Positions 25,576-33,202 of a stretch of 45,902 nucleotides of DNA are shown here, in pieces; position 1 is the stretch's first letter, and each line of letters opens with the position of its first letter. The stretch comes from UBA6197 sp047638075 (GTDB lineage Bacteria; Pseudomonadota; Alphaproteobacteria; Rhodobacterales; Rhodobacteraceae): positions 1 through 45,902 of the forward strand of contig NZ_JBLJBV010000084.1 of assembly GCF_047638075.1 (NCBI RefSeq). The letters run 5' to 3'. Under the pieces are notes generated by a model. The model saw only the letters and a program-made list of their open reading frames with translations, ran no database searches and was not told the DNA's origin. A program made the position numbers and the translations under genes.

Positions 25576-26654
25576 CGCTGGCGTTTTGGGTTTGCGGCCT
25601 GCTTCCCGTCATGGCCGATACATTGCGCGTGGCAACCTATTCGCCCGATCTGTCGCGCAAGGGCCCCGGCCTTTTGTTGCGCGATATCGCCAAGGGTGAC
25701 GACCCCCAGATTGAGGCGGTGGCCGATGTGATTGCCGCCGCTGCGGTTGATGTGATCTTGCTGACCGGGTTTGACTGGGACCATGACAGCGCCGCGCTGA
25801 CCGCGTTTGAGGCGCGGCTTGCCGTCCGTGGTGCCGCATATCCGCACCGCTTTGCGCTGCGCCCCAATACCGGGATGGCGACGGGGCTGGACCTCAACGG
25901 CAACGGCCGTCTGGGCGAGGCGCGCGATGCGCAGGGCTATGGCCGGTTTGCAGGGCAAAAGGGGATGGCCATTCTGTCGCGCCTGCCGATTGCCACCGAT
26001 CAAGCCCGCGACTTTACGTCAATGCTGTGGCGTGACCTGCCCGGAAATCTGATGGCGGGCGCGGGACTTGCACCCGATGCTGCGGCGGTGCAGCGGCTTT
26101 CGACCACGGGTCATTGGGATGTGCCCTTGCAGTTGCCCGATGGCAGCGCGCTGCATCTTTGGGCCTATGCTGCGACCCCGCCGGTTTTTGACGGCCCCGA
26201 AGACCGGAACGGCCGTCGCAACCATGACGAAACCGCGCTGTGGCTGCGGTATCTGGAAGGGGCGTTCCCCCCCGTGCCGGATGCCCCGTTTATCATTCTG
26301 GGCGATGCCAATCTGGATCTGATAGATGGTGAAGGGCGGGCCGAGGCATTGGCGGCCCTTGTTGCCCACCCCTTGGTGCAAGACCCGGCCCCGCGCAGTC
26401 TGGGCGGCCCATTGGCTGCGGCCGCGCAGGGTGGCCCGAACGCAGGTCAGCGGGGCGATGCGGCGCACGACACTGCCGACTGGCCCGATAGCCCCGGCCC
26501 CGGCAATATGCGCGCCGATTACATCCTGCCCGCTGCCAGCCTGACGGTTACCAACTCGGGCGTCCTTTGGCCTACCCCTGATGAACCGCTTGCGGTGGCG
26601 GTACAGACGGCATCGCGCCATCGGCTGGTCTGGGTCGATATTGCCTTGCCCTGA
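25455..26654 (+). CDS. Endonuclease/exonuclease/phosphatase-fold protein, probably exported
   Basis: The conserved part (ADTLRVATYSPDLS onward) belongs to the EEP superfamily: FDWDHD, KGMAILSRLPI, FIILGDANLDLIDG (metal/catalytic Asp and Asn), MRADYILPA and a final SRHRLVWVDI with the catalytic His. A hydrophobic stretch (LAFWVCGLLPVMA) just ahead looks like the core of a signal peptide, so it may be periplasmic. The start is unclear. ATG 25455 gives 399 residues and overlaps the upstream gene by 121 bases; ATG 25611 would remove the signal core. CTG 25572 overlaps the upstream stop as CTGA, exactly as ATGA overlaps do. The substrate is unknown; it could be DNA, phospholipid or a phosphoester. 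Confidence 0.75.
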   Translation: MGISSGKSVHARHCHGAHRHDDRTAARTRASGRKQLCYGLTLAFWVCGLLPVMADTLRVATYSPDLSRKGPGLLLRDIAKGDDPQIEAVADVIAAAAVDVILLTGFDWDHDSAALTAFEARLAVRGAAYPHRFALRPNTGMATGLDLNGNGRLGEARDAQGYGRFAGQKGMAILSRLPIATDQARDFTSMLWRDLPGNLMAGAGLAPDAAAVQRLSTTGHWDVPLQLPDGSALHLWAYAATPPVFDGPEDRNGRRNHDETALWLRYLEGAFPPVPDAPFIILGDANLDLIDGEGRAEALAALVAHPLVQDPAPRSLGGPLAAAAQGGPNAGQRGDAAHDTADWPDSPGPGNMRADYILPAASLTVTNSGVLWPTPDEPLAVAVQTASRHRLVWVDIALP

Positions 26655-26698
26655 AGGGCTGCCGCTTGACCATGCGTCGCCCAGCCGTTACGCCGCAA

Positions 26699-26718
26699 CC
26701 AACCCTATTTTCGGTTGG
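26699..26718 (+). promoter_or_regulatory. Hairpin touching the leuB ribosome-binding site
   Basis: CCAACC at 26699-26704 pairs with GGTTGG at 26713-26718 around an 8-nt loop. The right arm runs into the GGAG (26717-26720) that serves leuB at 26727. Folding would reduce access of the ribosome. The stem is short (6 bp), so this is a weak candidate. Confidence 0.3.
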
Positions 26719-26726
26719 AGACAGCA

Positions 26727-27836
26727 ATGGCGAACCCCTCGATCCTTATTCTTGCCGGTGACGGTATCGGCCCCGAAGTCATGGCCGAAGTGAAAAAGGT
26801 CATCACCTGGTATGGTGACACGCGCGACATCCACTTTGACGTGTCTGAAGGGCTAGTCGGCGGTGTTGCCTATGACGCGCATGGTGCGCCCTTGTCGGAC
26901 GAAACCATGGCGCGCGCGCAGGAAGTCGACGCGGTGTTGCTGGGTGCCGTAGGGGGGCCAAAATACGACACGCTGGATTTCAGCGTAAAGCCGGAACGCG
27001 GTCTGTTGCGGTTGCGCAAGGAAATGGACCTGTTTTCAAACCTGCGTCCGGCGCAGTGCTTTGATGCGTTGGCCGATTTTTCCAGCCTTAAGAAAGACGT
27101 GGTGGCGGGCCTTGATATCATGATTGTGCGCGAACTGACTTCGGGCATCTATTTTGGCGAACCGCGCGGGATTTTCCCCGATAATGAGGGTGGTCGCGTT
27201 GGCATCAACACCCAACGCTACACCACGGACGAAATTCGCCGCGTGGCGCGTTCGGCGTTTGAGCTGGCCAAGCGGCGTGGCAACAAGGTCTGCTCGATGG
27301 AGAAGGCCAACGTCATGGAATCGGGCATTCTGTGGCGTGAAGAGGTGCAGTGGGTTCACGACAACGAATACCCCGAGGTGGAACTGTCGCACATGTATGC
27401 CGACAACGGTGCGATGCAGCTTGTCCGCTGGCCAAAGCAGTTTGACGTGATCGTCACCGACAACCTGTTTGGCGATGTGCTGTCGGATTGTGCGGCGATG
27501 CTGACGGGTAGCCTTGGGATGTTGCCCTCGGCGTCGCTGGGGGCACCCATGGCCAACGGTCGCCCAAAAGCGCTGTATGAACCGGTGCACGGATCGGCGC
27601 CAGATATCGCGGGTCAGGGCAAAGCCAATCCTATCGCCAGTATTTTGTCTTTTGCGATGGCGCTGCGTTACAGCTTTGATCTGGGCGATGAGGCGACGCG
27701 GCTGGAAAAAGCCGTAGAGAAGGTACTGACAGAGGGTGCCCGCACGGCTGATCTGATGGGCCCCGAGGGTGGCAAGCCGATCTCAACCTCGGAAATGGGT
27801 GATGTCATCATCGCGGCGTTGAACAGCAGCCTGTAA
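26727..27836 (+). CDS. leuB: 3-isopropylmalate dehydrogenase
   Basis: LeuB oxidatively decarboxylates 3-isopropylmalate with NAD to give the leucine 2-oxo acid precursor. The 369-residue product has AGDGIGPEVM, LLRLRKEMDLFSNLRPA, VRELTSGIYFGEPRG, the VTDNLFGDVLSD metal/substrate site and the adenine-binding PVHGSAPDIAGQGKANP. The ATG at 26727 is chosen over 26715 because GGAG at 26717-26720 precedes it and the family starts at SILILAGDG. It stands apart from leuC-leuD, with two unrelated genes between them. Its stop codon forms the loop of a perfect hairpin. Confidence 0.97.
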   Translation: MANPSILILAGDGIGPEVMAEVKKVITWYGDTRDIHFDVSEGLVGGVAYDAHGAPLSDETMARAQEVDAVLLGAVGGPKYDTLDFSVKPERGLLRLRKEMDLFSNLRPAQCFDALADFSSLKKDVVAGLDIMIVRELTSGIYFGEPRGIFPDNEGGRVGINTQRYTTDEIRRVARSAFELAKRRGNKVCSMEKANVMESGILWREEVQWVHDNEYPEVELSHMYADNGAMQLVRWPKQFDVIVTDNLFGDVLSDCAAMLTGSLGMLPSASLGAPMANGRPKALYEPVHGSAPDIAGQGKANPIASILSFAMALRYSFDLGDEATRLEKAVEKVLTEGARTADLMGPEGGKPISTSEMGDVIIAALNSSL

Positions 27837-27846
27837 CAGGCTGCTG
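27824..27846 (+). terminator. Perfect hairpin with the leuB stop codon as loop
   Basis: CAGCAGCCTG at 27824-27833 and CAGGCTGCTG at 27837-27846 are perfect 10-bp arms around TAA, the leuB stop. No T-run follows, so it may be a transcript-end stabiliser or a factor-dependent stop rather than a classic terminator. Confidence 0.45.
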
Positions 27847-27978
27847 ACATAATCACCGTGCCGGCAAGTTGTGCTTGGGTCCGGTCAGGGTATCCCGTCC
27901 CGAATGGTTGCGGGTCAGAGGGCTATAGGCGTGGCGCCCCAAGATAAAAAAGTGGCGCTGCGATCCTGGCCTGTCAGT

Positions 27979-28003
27979 GCCTGCGGCGCCGCTTGCCGCA
28001 GGC
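27979..28003. terminator. Inverted repeat between convergent leuB and ridA
   Basis: GCCTGCGGC at 27979-27987 and GCCGCAGGC at 27995-28003 form a 9-bp stem with a 7-nt loop, 36 bases after the ridA stop on the minus strand. Neither side has a T-run. It may serve both converging transcripts. The rest of the 202-base gap shows nothing else that I can assign. Confidence 0.4.
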
Positions 28004-28038
28004 TACCGGCAGACCAATCAATCCGCATCGCTTTTGCA

Positions 28039-28422
28039 TTATTTGCTGGGTCCCCCGTCAGCCCCGGTTTCAGCGGCGGTGATGATGATTTCAACCTTCA
28101 GGTCATCACCGGCCAGACGCGCCTCACCGCAGGCCCGCGCTGGGGCATATCCTTGGGGCACCCAGGCATCCCAAACCGCGTTCATTGCATCAAAATCGGA
28201 CATATCAGCCAGCCAGATCACCGCCTGAAGAATATGTTTGCGTGACGATCCCGCCTCGATCAGAAGCGTATCAATGCGAGACAGGCAATCGCTGGTTTGT
28301 GCGGCGATATCAATGCCATCACCAACCTGACCGCACAGATATACCGTTCCGTCATGCGTCACGATGCGGCTCATCCTGGTGTTGGTGTGCATCCGGTCAA
28401 TCATGTGTGTCTTTTGGGTCAT
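28039..28422 (-). CDS. RidA/YjgF family protein
   Basis: RidA proteins hydrolyse reactive enamine/imine intermediates to 2-oxo acids and ammonia. The 127-residue product has the family pattern (TVYLCGQVGDGIDIAAQTSDCLSRID in outline, LQAVIWLADMSDFDAMNAVWDAWV, and PARACGEARLAGDDLKVEI with the substrate-binding Arg). The start at 28422 overlaps the permease stop by 4 bases. It is the last gene of the oxidase/transporter operon. Its presence suits an upstream flavin amine oxidase whose product is an imine, and it probably speeds or protects that step. Confidence 0.9.
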   Translation of the reverse strand: MTQKTHMIDRMHTNTRMSRIVTHDGTVYLCGQVGDGIDIAAQTSDCLSRIDTLLIEAGSSRKHILQAVIWLADMSDFDAMNAVWDAWVPQGYAPARACGEARLAGDDLKVEIIITAAETGADGGPSK

Positions 28423-29183
28423 GGGGCTGGCTCCGGGCTTATTTTGGGGGTTTGCGGCGTTTCGCGGCGTGTCAAATGACGCAGATAGCGCCGTTCCAGC
28501 CAGCGAAAGGCCGATGTGATGCAAAGCACGATAAGGAAATAAAGCAGGGCCGCGGTGATAAAACCCTCATAGGCCAGATAGTAGCGCCCGTTCAGCCAAC
28601 GCCCGACGCCCAGGATGTCTTGCAAGGTGATCGTGCTGGCGACAACCGATCCGTGCAACATAAAGATGACCTCGTTTGAATAGGCGGGAATGGCCCGGCG
28701 GAAAGCCGACGGCAGGATGATGCGGCGCATACGTCCGGTGTAGGAATGGCCCGTGGCGATGGCGGCCTCGACCTCGCCTTTCGGGGTGTCGACGATGGCG
28801 CCGCGCAACAGTTCTGTGGAATAGGCCGCGGTATTCAACGTGAAAGCAATCAGCGCGCACCACCATGCCGAAGACAAGACCGGCTCCCAAAGCCAGCTTT
28901 TGCGGATAAACTCAAACTGGCCGAAACCGTAGTAGATCAGGTATGTTTGCACCAAAAGCGGCGTGCCGCGGAAAACATAGGTGTAAGCCCAGATAATGGG
29001 ATTCAGAACCCGGTGATGCGAAGCCCGCGCTATCGCCATTGGAATTGCCAGCAGGCCCCCAACGAAAAGCGCGAGAAACGTCAGGTTCAACGTTGTCCAG
29101 ACCCCATAAAGGAACCTGTCGAAATTTTCAGCGATCAGTGAAATATCAAGCGGGATATAGGACAGGATTTGCTCCATGGTCAT
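28419..29183 (-). CDS. Polar amino acid ABC transporter permease (HisM/OccM-like)
   Basis: This inner-membrane subunit has 254 residues and about five membrane segments: TTLNLTFLALFVGGLLAIPMA, IIWAYTYVFRGTPLLVQTYLIYYG, AWWCALIAFTLNTAAYS and two near the end. The EAA loop that docks the ATPase is present (GEVEAAIATGHSYTGRMRRIILPSAFRRAIP in outline). It overlaps the other permease by 4 bases (29180-29183) and ridA by 4. It would form a heterodimer with that permease and serve the binding protein at 29926. Substrate range is basic or polar amino acids or opines by family, not proven. Confidence 0.9.
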   Translation of the reverse strand: MTMEQILSYIPLDISLIAENFDRFLYGVWTTLNLTFLALFVGGLLAIPMAIARASHHRVLNPIIWAYTYVFRGTPLLVQTYLIYYGFGQFEFIRKSWLWEPVLSSAWWCALIAFTLNTAAYSTELLRGAIVDTPKGEVEAAIATGHSYTGRMRRIILPSAFRRAIPAYSNEVIFMLHGSVVASTITLQDILGVGRWLNGRYYLAYEGFITAALLYFLIVLCITSAFRWLERRYLRHLTRRETPQTPKISPEPAP

Positions 29184-29869
29184 GCCCTTTCCACGCCGCG
29201 GCTATAGCGCCGGTCCAGCATGCGAAATGCAATGTCCGACAGGCCGGTCAGGATCAGGTAAATTACGAACGCCGCCGCCATAAAGGTAAAGAGCTGCCCG
29301 CTCGACCGGCCGGCCGTGAACGCATTATAGACAAGATCCTGTAACCCGATGACCGAGACAAGCGCGGTCGTCTTGAGCTGTACCAGCCAGTTATTTGTAA
29401 AACCCGGTAATGCGTAGCGCACCATCTGCGGCCAGATGATATGGCGAAAGATCAGCAAACGGGGCATGCCGCAACTGATACCAGCCTCGATTTGCCCGCG
29501 CGGGATTGCCATGATCGCGCCGCGAAAGGTTTCTGTGAAATAGGCGCCGAAGATCACGCCAATGGTTCCTGCGCCAGCAACAAATTGGCTGATCTCGATA
29601 TAACCCCAAAGCCCGGTCAGGTCGCCCATAGCGTTCAGCGTTACTTGCCCGCCATAAAACACCAACATGATCAGGACCAGATCCGGGATACCCCGCACGA
29701 TTGTCGTATAGATTTGCGCCAACCGCCGTGCGATCCGGCTGGCGGACAGCTTGGCCCAAGCCCCCAAAAGCCCGAACACCACCGCAATAATCAGGGACGC
29801 CAGCGCGAGTTGAACTGTCATGGCCGCGCCAGCCATCAGCTGTGATCGATATTCGAAAATGAGGTCCAT
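29180..29869 (-). CDS. Polar amino acid ABC transporter permease (HisQ/OccQ-like)
   Basis: The 229-residue inner-membrane subunit has hydrophobic segments MTVQLALASLIIAVVFGLLG, IPDLVLIMLVFYGG, FVAGAGTIGVIFGAYFTE and FMAAAFVIYLILTGL. The EAA motif is GQIEAGISCGMPRLLIFRHI. It lies downstream of the binding-protein gene and a strong intrinsic terminator (29886-29916), so its expression should be lower than that of the binding protein. It pairs with the HisM-like permease, which overlaps it by 4 bases. Confidence 0.9.
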   Translation of the reverse strand: MDLIFEYRSQLMAGAAMTVQLALASLIIAVVFGLLGAWAKLSASRIARRLAQIYTTIVRGIPDLVLIMLVFYGGQVTLNAMGDLTGLWGYIEISQFVAGAGTIGVIFGAYFTETFRGAIMAIPRGQIEAGISCGMPRLLIFRHIIWPQMVRYALPGFTNNWLVQLKTTALVSVIGLQDLVYNAFTAGRSSGQLFTFMAAAFVIYLILTGLSDIAFRMLDRRYSRGVERA

Positions 29870-29885
29870 CGCCGGGTCCTTTCGG

Positions 29886-29916
29886 AAAAAAACAGGGCCG
29901 CGGCATGCGGCCCTGT
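29886..29916 (-). terminator. Intra-operon terminator between binding protein and permeases
   Basis: A perfect 10-bp stem (ACAGGGCCGC at 29892-29901, GCGGCCCTGT at 29907-29916, 5-nt loop) lies 9 bases after the binding-protein stop. On the minus strand it runs straight into a T-run of seven (A-run at 29886-29892 on the plus strand). This is one of the best intrinsic terminators in the window, yet it lies within an operon. Confidence 0.88.
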
Positions 29917-29925
29917 CGGTTCAGC

Positions 29926-30714
29926 TCATTTCGCGGCGGGGCTGCCGCCGTAGATATCGAAAGCAAAATACGTATCGTTGATTTTGGCGTAGGTGCCATT
30001 TTCGCGGATCGCGGTGATGGCGGCGCTTAGCGCGTCGCGCAGTTCTGCATCGCCTTTGCGAACAGCTATGCCGACGCCTTCGCCGTAGCATTCCACGTCA
30101 AGATGATCGCCACCAAGAAAGGCATAATCGGCCCCCTCTTCCTTTGACAGGAAGCTTTCGTAAGCAATCAGCGAATCCGATAACTGGGCGTCGATCCGAC
30201 CTAGCGCGAGGTCCCGGAATACTTCTTCTTGTGTTCCATAAAGCACGATCTCGGCGCCGGGGAACATTTTCTCGGCATAACATTGGTGGGTTGCGCCGCG
30301 CTGCACGCCGATACGCTTGCCCGTCAATCCCTCGGGTGTGCCCTCAAATGTCACATCTTTCCTGGCGACCAGCCGCGCCGGGGTCTGATAGTATTTGTCA
30401 GAAAAGTCGATCTGATGCTTGCGCTCTTCGGTGATCGACATAGAGGCGACAATGGCGTCGAATTTCTTGGCCTTCAGTGCCGGGATCATCCCATCCCATT
30501 CCTGTTCGACCAGTTCGCATTCACGCTGCATCTGGGCACAAAGCGCCTTGGCAATGTCGATATCGAAACCGCCAAGTGTTCCATCGGAATCCTTGAAGGA
30601 GAACGGCGGATAGGCGGCTTCAACCCCGATGCGCAGGGTTTCTGCTACAGCGGCTGTGCTGCTTAGCGCGATCCCCAGCGCCGCCACGGTTGCGAACAAT
30701 GTTCTTCTTTTCAT
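29926..30714 (-). CDS. Periplasmic amino acid/opine-binding protein (HisJ/ArgT/OccT-like)
   Basis: The 262-residue product has a signal peptide (KRRTLFATVAALGIALSSTAAVAE), then LRIGVEAAYPPFSF, DIDIAKALCAQM, FDAIVASMSITEERK, GKRIGVQRGATHQCY and a C-terminal YAKINDTYFAFDIYGG, the layout of the lysine/arginine/ornithine and histidine/octopine-binding class. GGAGGA lies about 6 bases before the ATG. It is encoded after the ATPase gene (28-base gap) and before the terminator at 29886-29916, which would favour its abundance over the permeases. Confidence 0.92.
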   Translation of the reverse strand: MKRRTLFATVAALGIALSSTAAVAETLRIGVEAAYPPFSFKDSDGTLGGFDIDIAKALCAQMQRECELVEQEWDGMIPALKAKKFDAIVASMSITEERKHQIDFSDKYYQTPARLVARKDVTFEGTPEGLTGKRIGVQRGATHQCYAEKMFPGAEIVLYGTQEEVFRDLALGRIDAQLSDSLIAYESFLSKEEGADYAFLGGDHLDVECYGEGVGIAVRKGDAELRDALSAAITAIRENGTYAKINDTYFAFDIYGGSPAAK

Positions 30715-30742
30715 GGTTGTTTCCTCCTTCAGATGGGTTTTG

Positions 30743-31513
30743 TCAGTTCATGCGCGACAAAAAGGCCTTGAACTGTTCAGTTTCGGGGTTAGCAAAAAGC
30801 TTGCGCGGCGGGCCTTCTTCGCAGACCTCGCCCTGATGTAGAAACACTGTCTTTGACGATACATCGCGCGCAAAGCCCATCTCGTGGGTCACGACCAGCA
30901 TGGTCCGGCCTTCCTCGGCCAGGTTGCGCATCACAGTCAGGACCTCACCCACAAGTTCGGGGTCCAGCGCCGAGGTTGGCTCGTCAAACAGCATCACATC
31001 GGGGTCCATTGCCAGTGCCCGGGCAATTGCCACCCGCTGTTGCTGGCCACCCGAAAGATGCGCGGGATAATAGTCGGCGCGGTTGGCCAACCCGACCTTG
31101 GCAAGCAGCGCCTTGGCTTTTTCCCGGGCCTCGGCCTTGGGGGTCTTTTGAACGTAAAGCGGGCCTTCCAGCACGTTTTCCATGACCGTCATGTGGGACC
31201 AAAGGTTGAAGCCCTGGAAAACCATCGAAAGCCTTGCACGCATGCGCTCGACCTGCCGGATATCCTCGGGGACCATTTCGCCATGACGGTTTTTCTTCAT
31301 GCGGATTTTTTCACCGCCCAGATAGACATCGCCTGAATTCGGTGTCTCCAAAAGGTTGATGCAGCGCAGGAAGGTGCTCTTGCCCGAGCCCGAGGCGCCG
31401 AGGATTGCAATCACGTCCCCCTTTTGCGCCTCCATCGACACCCCTTTGATGACCTCGTGGTCGCCAAAGCTCTTGTGCAGGTTGTCGACCCTCAGGGCGG
31501 AAATGCCGGTCAT
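30743..31513 (-). CDS. Polar amino acid ABC transporter ATPase (HisP/OccP-like)
   Basis: The 256-residue ATP-binding subunit has Walker A GASGSGKST at 39-47, the Q-loop near 100, signature LSGGQQQR at 153-160, Walker B VMLFDEP at 173-179 and the switch His210. The insertion around residues 70-95 (MKKNRHGEMVPEDIRQVERM in outline) is typical of HisP/OccP. The start at 31513 is supported by GGAGA 7 bases upstream and by the ATGA overlap with the oxidase alpha-subunit gene. The overlap ties transport and oxidation genes into one unit. Confidence 0.93.
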   Translation of the reverse strand: MTGISALRVDNLHKSFGDHEVIKGVSMEAQKGDVIAILGASGSGKSTFLRCINLLETPNSGDVYLGGEKIRMKKNRHGEMVPEDIRQVERMRARLSMVFQGFNLWSHMTVMENVLEGPLYVQKTPKAEAREKAKALLAKVGLANRADYYPAHLSGGQQQRVAIARALAMDPDVMLFDEPTSALDPELVGEVLTVMRNLAEEGRTMLVVTHEMGFARDVSSKTVFLHQGEVCEEGPPRKLFANPETEQFKAFLSRMN

Positions 31514-32889
31514 GCTGATGTCTCCTGTTGAGATGTGAGTGCCGCCAATTCGCCAAGTGAGATGGGTTTTATGGGGCTGCGGGCGCGTGGTGTTGCGGGG
31601 GTGGCCCCGCAGGATGATAGGATGCCGCGCACCGTCAAGTCGCACATCCGGCCTTGGCACGGGCCCATTCCGGCGCGTGTTGCGGTTTTGACCTGCCTCA
31701 AGCCGTTCGCGCCCTCTTGCAGTGACCGGCGGATATCGCCCGCGGTGACCTCTTCGCAGCGGCACACAATTGTGTCGTCTGGGGGGGATAGAAATTCTGG
31801 AAGGGGCGCATAGACAGCGTCAAGAAATGGCCGGATTGCCAGCGCGCGGCGCAGCGTGGCACGTTCTGGCACAGAGCGCTGATCGCGCGCCGCCTGGCTG
31901 CTTTTCCCTGAAAGATGCAAGACATCCAGTGCCACCAATCGCCCCGCCGCTTGGGCAGCCTCGGCGCCGCCAATCCCGGCGCCGTCACCTGCCACATGAA
32001 TGCCTGAAACATTGGTCCGGCCCCATGAATCAACTACCGGCTGAAACGCTTGCTGTGCCTCGTTCCAGGCATGAACGATCCCCGCGGCGCGGCTTAAGTG
32101 GGTTGCGGGAACAACGCCCTGATGCGTCAAAAGGATGGGCGTGTCCATATGGTGTTCACGCCCCTTGGCAACAAAAGAAAAGGCGATCGTGCCGTCCTTC
32201 GTCGTGGCGGCTTTGAAGCCAGAGGCACCGGTATACCGCGCCACGCCAGCGGCCCGGATTTTGCGTATAAGGCCAAGGCCCTTGATCAGCGTGCCTGCGC
32301 CAAGAAGTGCGCGGGGCAGTCGTGGCAGGGCGCGCAACATCATCGCCTGTGACTGCGTTTCCACCATCGCTTTTGGCGGTGTGCCTGCGTCGATCATCTG
32401 TGCCGCAATAAGATAAAGAAGCGGCCCGGACCCGGCCAAGACCGCGTCGCGCGGCAAAAGCCCTGCGGTTTTCATCAGTATCTGCGCCGCACCTGCCGGC
32501 ATCACCCCGGGCAGCGTCCACCCCGGAAATGGAACCGGGCGTTCTTGCGCCCCGCCTGCCAAAAGGATGTGGGGTGCGCAGCTGACATTGCTTCCCCCAT
32601 CGCGGGACCAGATAAGGCGTGGTCCCGCCTCAAGACGCCAGACGGTTGCGCCATATTTGGCGGTTATATTTGGGTGATCAAGCGCCGCAACAAGCGGTTT
32701 TCCCGCCGTGTATTCCTTGCCAAGATAGGGGCGTTCCGCACCACCCGCGGCCACATTGCGAAAGATTTGCCCACCGGCACGGGGCTGTTCATCCAGCAGC
32801 AACACACGCGCGCCGCCGTTTGCGGCGGTGGCGGCGGCGGCCATTCCAGCGGGGCCTGCGCCGACGATGATCAAATCGGTGTCACGCAT
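31510..32889 (-). CDS. FAD/NAD(P)-type oxidoreductase, alpha subunit (OoxA/HcnB-like)
   Basis: The 459-residue product has an N-terminal FAD site VGAGPAGMAAA (residues 9-19), GAQERPVPFPGWTLPGV, a second dinucleotide fold (LAGSGPLLYLIAAQM) and IHVAGDGAGIGGAEAAQAAGR. A C-terminal BFD-type 2Fe-2S segment follows with Cys376 and Cys378 (VCRCEEVT) and Cys411 and Cys416 (GPCQGRMC). This is the alpha-subunit layout of octopine/nopaline oxidase, D-hydroxyproline dehydrogenase and hydrogen cyanide synthase HcnB. It overlaps the small iron-sulfur subunit gene by 8 bases. Electrons would pass from the beta-subunit flavin through the clusters to the respiratory chain. The true substrate is not known. Confidence 0.85.
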   Translation of the reverse strand: MRDTDLIIVGAGPAGMAAAATAANGGARVLLLDEQPRAGGQIFRNVAAGGAERPYLGKEYTAGKPLVAALDHPNITAKYGATVWRLEAGPRLIWSRDGGSNVSCAPHILLAGGAQERPVPFPGWTLPGVMPAGAAQILMKTAGLLPRDAVLAGSGPLLYLIAAQMIDAGTPPKAMVETQSQAMMLRALPRLPRALLGAGTLIKGLGLIRKIRAAGVARYTGASGFKAATTKDGTIAFSFVAKGREHHMDTPILLTHQGVVPATHLSRAAGIVHAWNEAQQAFQPVVDSWGRTNVSGIHVAGDGAGIGGAEAAQAAGRLVALDVLHLSGKSSQAARDQRSVPERATLRRALAIRPFLDAVYAPLPEFLSPPDDTIVCRCEEVTAGDIRRSLQEGANGLRQVKTATRAGMGPCQGRMCDLTVRGILSSCGATPATPRARSPIKPISLGELAALTSQQETSA

Positions 32890-33202
32890 CTTCGCCGCCT
32901 CCGATCAAAGGGCGCAATCCATGCTGTCGCCGCAAAACCATGCCATCGCGGACGGCAATCATACAGCCCTGAACATTCGGTCGCCCGTCAACCTCAACCA
33001 GACAATCGAAACAGACACCCATCATGCAAAAGGCCGTACGGGGCGCACCCTTGACGGTATGGCGTGCGGCGTCGCCCGAATGCGCAAGCAGTGCCGCCGC
33101 GACCGTATCGCCGGGATGTGCCGTGATGGGCTGGTCATCCAACGTCAATTTTATGGCCCTGGCAGCCTCAGGCCGCGCCAGAAAGCGCGAAGCGATTTTC
33201 AT
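32882..33202 (-). CDS. Small 2Fe-2S subunit of the amine oxidase (HcnA-like)
   Basis: The 106-residue product is a plant-type 2Fe-2S protein with Cys59, Cys64, Cys67 and Cys80 (FCMMGVCFDC, then VQGCM). It matches the gamma subunit of three-part flavin amine oxidases, which carries electrons between the FAD subunits. The start at 33202 follows GGAGG by 6 bases. This places the first 35 bases inside the 3' end of the beta-subunit gene, an unusually long overlap, but the ribosome-binding site is strong. It overlaps the alpha-subunit gene by 8 bases. Confidence 0.88.
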   Translation of the reverse strand: MKIASRFLARPEAARAIKLTLDDQPITAHPGDTVAAALLAHSGDAARHTVKGAPRTAFCMMGVCFDCLVEVDGRPNVQGCMIAVRDGMVLRRQHGLRPLIGGGEDA

